Assembly (NCBI GenBank): GCA_012838205.1
Contig: DUPR01000034.1
Location: 1 to 41,458 of the forward strand
Length of the DNA: 41,458 nucleotides
From: Methanobacterium sp.
GTDB taxonomy: Archaea > Methanobacteriota > Methanobacteria > Methanobacteriales > Methanobacteriaceae
Direction: 5' to 3'
Shown here: positions 37,901 through 41,458 of the stretch, piece after piece
Layout of the letters: each line of letters begins with the position of its first letter
How positions within the stretch are numbered: position 1 is the stretch's first letter
The notes under the pieces: model-generated
The model's input: the letters and a program-made list of their open reading frames with translations, nothing else
Databases searched by the model: none
Told to the model about the DNA's origin: nothing
Made by a program: the position numbers and the translations under genes

Positions 37901-38020
37901 TAACCCATTAATGCTGATTAAAATCCTTATAAATTGTAAAAACACTCTTTGTACTAATTCGAGTCAATGTAGAAAATTAAACCACTCTTGGTGCTGATTA
38001 AAATAATTGTAATTCATTAA
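37901..38020. repeat. Three degenerate 40-bp tandem units
   Basis: In the gap after the TatD-like gene, three consecutive 40-bp blocks start at 37901, 37941 and 37981. Blocks two and three match at about two thirds of positions without gaps, and the 13-base string TGCTGATTAAAAT occurs exactly at 37912-37924 and 37992-38004, 80 bases apart, with a degenerate copy at 37952. It does not look coding. It may be a decayed local duplication or a multi-site regulatory element. Confidence 0.45.
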
Positions 38021-38064
38021 ATTCCATACCAAAATCATGTTCAAGATTTAGTTTTACAGGAGGA

Positions 38065-38940
38065 TTAGAAAGTTATTTTCCCAGTTACTGATCCTCCCAT
38101 TTTCTGCACACAAAGGGAAGCAATTTTGTTGGCATTTTCCAGACAATCTTTATGTTTTTCACCTTCAATATAGGATTTAATAAAACCAGCAGCAAAGTTG
38201 TCCCCAGCACCAGTGGTATCAATAACATTCACCTTTTTTGCAGAGGAATAGGTCACTCCTTCACCGGTGAATAGTGTTGCACCTTCAGCACCGTTGGTCA
38301 CCACAACCATTGGAATACCCAAATCCAAAAGCATTAAACTCCCCTCTTCCCATTCTCTACCAGTTAAAAGGTAAACCTCTTTCTGATTTAAAAATAATAT
38401 TTCAGTCCTTTTTAGAATGTTTCTAAGTTTTTCAATTCCAAATGAAGACATTACAAGACCTGGATTGAAAGATAATTTTTTTGCGTGTTTTGATGCTTTT
38501 TCAGCAACTTCCCAATACATTCCAGTAAGATGTAAGATTTTTGAGTTCTTAATAAACTCTATGTCACTTTTTTCTAATTCGAAACACGCATTAGCGCCAG
38601 AATAACTATATATGGACTTTTCAGCACCCTTAGTAATGGTAATAAAAGCCATTCCAGTATTACCCTCAATGGCCATGATTCTGCTGCAATCAATGTTCAG
38701 TGCTTTGAGTTGGTTTAAAAATAGTTCACCAAAAAAATCTTTCCCCACCCTAGCTAACATGCTTGTTTTAATGCTTAGTGAAGAAATTCTCGAGGCGAAA
38801 TTAAATGCCGAACCACCTAAACTAATATGTAATTTTTCTACATTAACTTCTTGCTCAGAATATGCAAATTGAGGTACTTGGCTGATAAAATCAATATTAC
38901 ATGTTCCAAGGCAGGTTAGATCGGTTGGGGTGTGATTCAT
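38065..38940 (-). CDS. PfkB/ribokinase family sugar kinase
   Basis: This 291-residue kinase belongs to the PfkB family. It has the substrate-binding GG motif (LGGSAFNFA, residues 41-49), LARVGKDFFGE after it, and the ATP and catalytic motif DTTGAGDNFAAGF (241-253) with the general base Asp247. Substrates in the family include ribose, fructose phosphates and nucleosides; archaeal members are often nucleoside kinases, so the substrate here is open. The ATG at 38940 has no visible ribosome binding site; a TATA-like TTTATATAAA lies only about ten bases upstream of it, so the transcript may be nearly leaderless or start further upstream near the T-rich stretch. Confidence 0.88.
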   Translation of the reverse strand: MNHTPTDLTCLGTCNIDFISQVPQFAYSEQEVNVEKLHISLGGSAFNFASRISSLSIKTSMLARVGKDFFGELFLNQLKALNIDCSRIMAIEGNTGMAFITITKGAEKSIYSYSGANACFELEKSDIEFIKNSKILHLTGMYWEVAEKASKHAKKLSFNPGLVMSSFGIEKLRNILKRTEILFLNQKEVYLLTGREWEEGSLMLLDLGIPMVVVTNGAEGATLFTGEGVTYSSAKKVNVIDTTGAGDNFAAGFIKSYIEGEKHKDCLENANKIASLCVQKMGGSVTGKITF

Positions 38941-39058
38941 TTTGTTTTTATATAAAAAAAATGTTTCTTGATAAAAAAAAATAATTATTTTATTTAAAAA
39001 CGATTTGGTGCGCTTAAATTTCAGTTTATGATATATATTTATCCCATAAAATATTTAA

Positions 39059-39853
39059 TCACTTATTCTCAGGTAATATGCCAACAAACTTCTTAATACG
39101 CTCAATAACTCCTTCTTTATCAGGTTGGACTGGTTTGTAAGTTTTTCCAACTAGGTCTGCTGCCAGTTGCATGATTTCGTTGCTGATTGGAGAAGAAGGG
39201 TTTAGTTCCATCACTGAACTACCTAATGCTATGGAACGCTCCATTTCCCGGTCATAGGAAATAACAGAAATCATAGGCACTTCTAGTATGGATTCTATTT
39301 CAGTGACCGATAAAAGGAAAGTATCATCGTACCACATGTTCAAAATAAAGCCAAGGATTTCTATATTAAGCTCATTTAAGAGTATTCTAATTTTTAAAGC
39401 ATCAGCCACTGCAGGCATGGTAGAATTAGTGACTAGTATGGCTTCAGTGTCCTCTGGAAGAGCTTCAAATATATTTGAGTTTATTCCTGATGGAAGATCC
39501 ATTAAGAATATGTTTCCATAGGATGAAATTTCCTCCATTATCCTTTTCCAAGACACATAGTTTGGATTTATGGTTTTAAGGGTTTCAAAATGCATTCCTG
39601 TAGGAATAACAAGTGCCCCTTGATTTACCTGATACACACAATCTTGGATGGCTTTATCCCTCATTAATACATCGTGCAATGTTACATCTGGATTCAAAAG
39701 TCCGGTTATTACATCCATGTTCGACATCATTAAATCCATGTCCAACATGACTACTTCTTCACCAAACAAGCTTAGAGCTACACCTAAGTTAAAAGTAAGT
39801 GAAGTTCTGCCAACTCCTCCTTTTCCTGATGCTAAAGCAATAAACCTAGACAT
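39059..39853 (-). CDS. MinD-like ATPase paralogue with P-loop Lys-to-Arg change
   Basis: This 264-residue protein is clearly a MinD/ParA family member but is unusual. The deviant Walker A reads GKGGVGRTS: the signature Lys11 is present while the P-loop lysine (residue 16) is Arg. The Walker A' Asp pair is kept (LDMDLMMSNMD, D38 and D40), and the switch II motif is DLPSG in place of DAPAG. The C-terminus, EGVIERIKKFVGIL, could be an amphipathic membrane-targeting helix. The ATG at 39853 has GGGAGTAAT upstream, 29 bases after the normal MinD gene. Weak or altered nucleotide hydrolysis would follow from the change; it may pair with MinD as a regulatory partner. That is inference. Confidence 0.9.
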   Translation of the reverse strand: MSRFIALASGKGGVGRTSLTFNLGVALSLFGEEVVMLDMDLMMSNMDVITGLLNPDVTLHDVLMRDKAIQDCVYQVNQGALVIPTGMHFETLKTINPNYVSWKRIMEEISSYGNIFLMDLPSGINSNIFEALPEDTEAILVTNSTMPAVADALKIRILLNELNIEILGFILNMWYDDTFLLSVTEIESILEVPMISVISYDREMERSIALGSSVMELNPSSPISNEIMQLAADLVGKTYKPVQPDKEGVIERIKKFVGILPENK

Positions 39854-39882
39854 ATTACTCCCTGCAGTGGATGATTAAAATT

Positions 39883-40662
39883 TTATCTCCTCCCCAGCAG
39901 ACCTTCAACCAATTTGGATATGACACCTTTTTTGTCTGGTTCGATTGGTTGGTAATCTTCACCTATCAGATCTGCTCCCAGTTGCATGATTGCATTGCTG
40001 GTTGGTGACTTTGGATTTTTCACAACTAATGGTTCTCCGAAAGCAGCTGCTCGGCTAACTTCAGTATCATTGGGAACCACAGCAATTACTGGTACTTCAA
40101 GGATCGTTTCTATCTCACTTATAGTTAGGAATGTTTTATCGTGTTGTTCCCTGTTGATAACCACACCTAATATATCCACACCGAGACGGTTGGCTATGAT
40201 TTTAGTTTTCAGTGCGTCACTGATGGATGGGACCTCGGGAGTGGTTACCAGTATCATTTCCTGGGCTGCTGCAATGGCAGCTAAAGCGTCTTTTTCCAGT
40301 CCAGCAGGAGCATCAATTAAAAGAATATCCGCACTTTCAATGAGAATTTCCAAGGCATTCTCCAGACGGTCCATTTTTATCTTCCTCAGACCTTCCAGCG
40401 ATATACCTGCAGGTACTACTTTTACTCCCCCTGGTCCTTCATAAATAGCATCTTCAATATCCGCATCTCCTGAAAGAACGTCATGAAGAGTAACAGATTT
40501 TCCTTCCATACCTAGTATCAGTTCCAAGTTAGCCATGGCCACATCCGCATCAAGAACAATCACTTCTTCTCCGTAAGTAGCCAATGCAACCCCTAAATTC
40601 GCCGTGATAGTTGTTTTTCCAACTCCTCCTTTTCCTGATGCAACTGTTATCACTCTTGTCAT
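39883..40662 (-). CDS. minD: MinD-type P-loop ATPase
   Basis: MinD-family ATPases cycle between cytoplasm and membrane and position division or surface structures. This 259-residue protein has an intact deviant Walker A (GKGGVGKTT, Lys11 and Lys16), the [11 protein letters not shown]alker A' strand, and switch II DAPAG with Asp117. The C-terminal [16 protein letters not shown] is a likely amphipathic membrane-targeting helix. I start at the ATG at 40662, with AGGAGGAA upstream; a TTG at 40665 precedes it. It is followed by the degenerate paralogue and preceded by the acidic repeat protein, all on one strand. There is no MinE or MinC. The cargo is unknown. Confidence 0.93.
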   Translation of the reverse strand: MTRVITVASGKGGVGKTTITANLGVALATYGEEVIVLDADVAMANLELILGMEGKSVTLHDVLSGDADIEDAIYEGPGGVKVVPAGISLEGLRKIKMDRLENALEILIESADILLIDAPAGLEKDALAAIAAAQEMILVTTPEVPSISDALKTKIIANRLGVDILGVVINREQHDKTFLTISEIETILEVPVIAVVPNDTEVSRAAAFGEPLVVKNPKSPTSNAIMQLGADLIGEDYQPIEPDKKGVISKLVEGLLGRR

Positions 40663-40717
40663 CAAATTCCTCCTATAAGTAATATATTGCCTTAACTGTT
40701 TTTATCTTTAACTAAAA

Positions 40718-41458
40718 TTAACTAAATTCAACATTAATATCAAATTTTTCCACAACTTCCGGATATTGTCTGAAACTTTTTTTAATGGCAATTTCCGCTA
40801 TATTTATTATTTGCCTGGTTAGATTATTGGCAGTTCTTGACTGTCCCATGATTCTGTTAAAAAAACCTTCTGATTCATACTCGGCGATGATGTTTATAGT
40901 TCCAGATAGGTCCTTGTAATTGTCAAGGAATACCATGACTTCAGTTCCCCTAATTTTGGGAACCCCCAATACGGATTTTTTGATTGTATTCATAAGAACT
41001 AATTCTACCTTTTCCACATCTTCATCGTCAATAATACCGCCTTTGTATGTTTGTAGGAGCCCCTCTACTTGTTCTTCTTCTACTTCTTTGATTCCATATT
41101 TTTTAAGAAGTTCTGAACGGTCTGCAGGTAATTCTTCTTCGTCTTCTTCAGCTTCACCTGATTTTGAAGAATCAACTCCTTCCACTGGTTCGGATTTAGT
41201 TGAACTTTTGGTTGCCTTTTCTTCAACAACAGGTTCTTCGGATTTGAGGGAAGCTTCAAGAGATTCTGATTGTTTAGAAGGTTTTTCACGAACTAATGGT
41301 TTTTCTTCGATATCAGGGACAGTTTCGATACCCTTTGGCTCTTCAACTTCCAGTTCAGACTCAAGCTCAGGCTCAATCTCAGGCTCAGGCTCAATCTCAG
41401 GCTCAGGCTCAATCTCAGGCTCAGGCTCAATCTCAGGCTCAGGCTCAATCTCAGGTTC
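40718..41458 (-). CDS. Acidic repeat protein encoded upstream of minD (5' end outside the window)
   Basis: The frame is open from its stop at 40718 to the right edge (at least 246 residues), so the start lies beyond the window. The visible N-terminal part is a run of a six-residue repeat, PEPEIE, followed by a long disordered stretch rich in Glu, Ser, Lys and Pro. The last 140 residues fold: a helix [20 protein letters not shown], then [19 protein letters not shown] and a beta-rich part with [13 protein letters not shown], and a final segment ending FDINVEFS. I do not recognise the folded domain with confidence. A GTG at 41185 is a possible internal start but there is no need for it. The gene ends 55 bases before minD and is probably in the same operon, so it may be a MinD partner. 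Confidence 0.75.
   Translation of the reverse strand, partial: EPEIEPEPEIEPEPEIEPEPEIEPEPEIEPELESELEVEEPKGIETVPDIEEKPLVREKPSKQSESLEASLKSEEPVVEEKATKSSTKSEPVEGVDSSKSGEAEEDEEELPADRSELLKKYGIKEVEEEQVEGLLQTYKGGIIDDEDVEKVELVLMNTIKKSVLGVPKIRGTEVMVFLDNYKDLSGTINIIAEYESEGFFNRIMGQSRTANNLTRQIINIAEIAIKKSFRQYPEVVEKFDINVEFS
41365..41454 (-). repeat. Five perfect 18-bp tandem repeats encoding PEPEIE
   Basis: The 18-base unit GCTCAGGCTCAATCTCAG (plus strand) occurs five times without a mismatch at 41365-41454, and the window ends just inside what may be a sixth copy with one change (GTTC). On the coding strand it gives the hexapeptide repeat PEPEIE in the acidic protein. Perfect identity at silent positions points to recent expansion by slippage. 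Confidence 0.9.

Noticed and set aside
37901..38020. CRISPR array in the 40-bp repeat stretch
   Set aside because: There are only three degenerate contiguous units with no distinct spacers, and no cas genes are near.
39986..40444. 152-residue plus-strand frame inside minD
   Set aside because: It is antisense to the conserved MinD ATPase core and shows no family features.
41365..41454. Intergenic satellite at the right edge
   Set aside because: The 18-bp repeats are in frame within the open acidic protein gene and keep its reading frame, so they are coding.

Overview
The window looks like a chromosomal segment of a hydrogenotrophic methanogenic archaeon of the Methanobacteriales, probably Methanobacterium or a close relative. 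The evidence is a run of methanogenesis marker genes (mmp2, 3, 5, 6, 15, 17), the thiol:fumarate reductase subunit TfrB, archaeal translation genes (diphthine synthase, Trm5, Nob1, archaeal-type GlyRS), AT-rich intergenic DNA with TATA boxes, and GGTGA/GGAGG-type ribosome binding sites. Genus-level assignment is inference. No tRNA, rRNA, CRISPR array, transposase or phage gene was seen. This is mostly core genome with a few lineage-specific genes.

Layout. 1-2.4 kb: a possible ORF fragment at the edge, then an ABC-2 exporter pair. 2.5-6.8 kb: a small orphan protein, a DUF1847 protein with a solitary Dam-type adenine methylase, then divergent dphB and trm5, the latter followed by an unknown gene. 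6.8-8.7 kb: mtnA and a minimal NifB. 8.8-14.4 kb: a tightly packed minus-strand operon mmp2-mmp3-mmp6-DUF2111-mmp5-mmp15-mmp17, thought to serve maturation or activation of methyl-CoM reductase. 14.5-16.3 kb: DUF2117 and nob1. 16.5 kb: a candidate structured RNA in a 480-bp gap. 16.8-18.5 kb: moaB, pyrE, a 49-residue zinc protein and a PRC-barrel protein. 18.7-23.4 kb: two paralogous sodium:solute symporters, one with a small single-span accessory protein and one followed by a metallo-beta-lactamase-fold hydrolase. 23.7-28.8 kb: a membrane protein, then paaK and a tandem-ACT protein convergent with iorBA, a module for salvaging aryl acids into aromatic amino acids. 29-31.7 kb: a surface-anchored CocE-type hydrolase and a YgjP-type metalloprotein. 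31.9-36.8 kb: tfrB, a SPOUT methyltransferase, dcd and glyS, all on the plus strand. 36.8-38.9 kb: a 50-residue basic protein, a TatD-like hydrolase, a degenerate 40-bp repeat and a PfkB kinase. 39-41.5 kb: two MinD ATPases and an acidic repeat protein that runs off the right edge.

The observations most worth following are the structured RNA at 16.52-16.60 kb; the MinD paralogue whose P-loop lysine is arginine, next to a normal MinD and the acidic repeat protein; the uncharacterised members of the marker operon (DUF2111 inside, DUF2117 upstream); the symporter accessory protein; and a perfect inverted repeat that brackets the TATA box of the second symporter. Several start codons were moved to an internal ATG, TTG or GTG where a Shine-Dalgarno sequence decides the start; these choices are explained in the entries.
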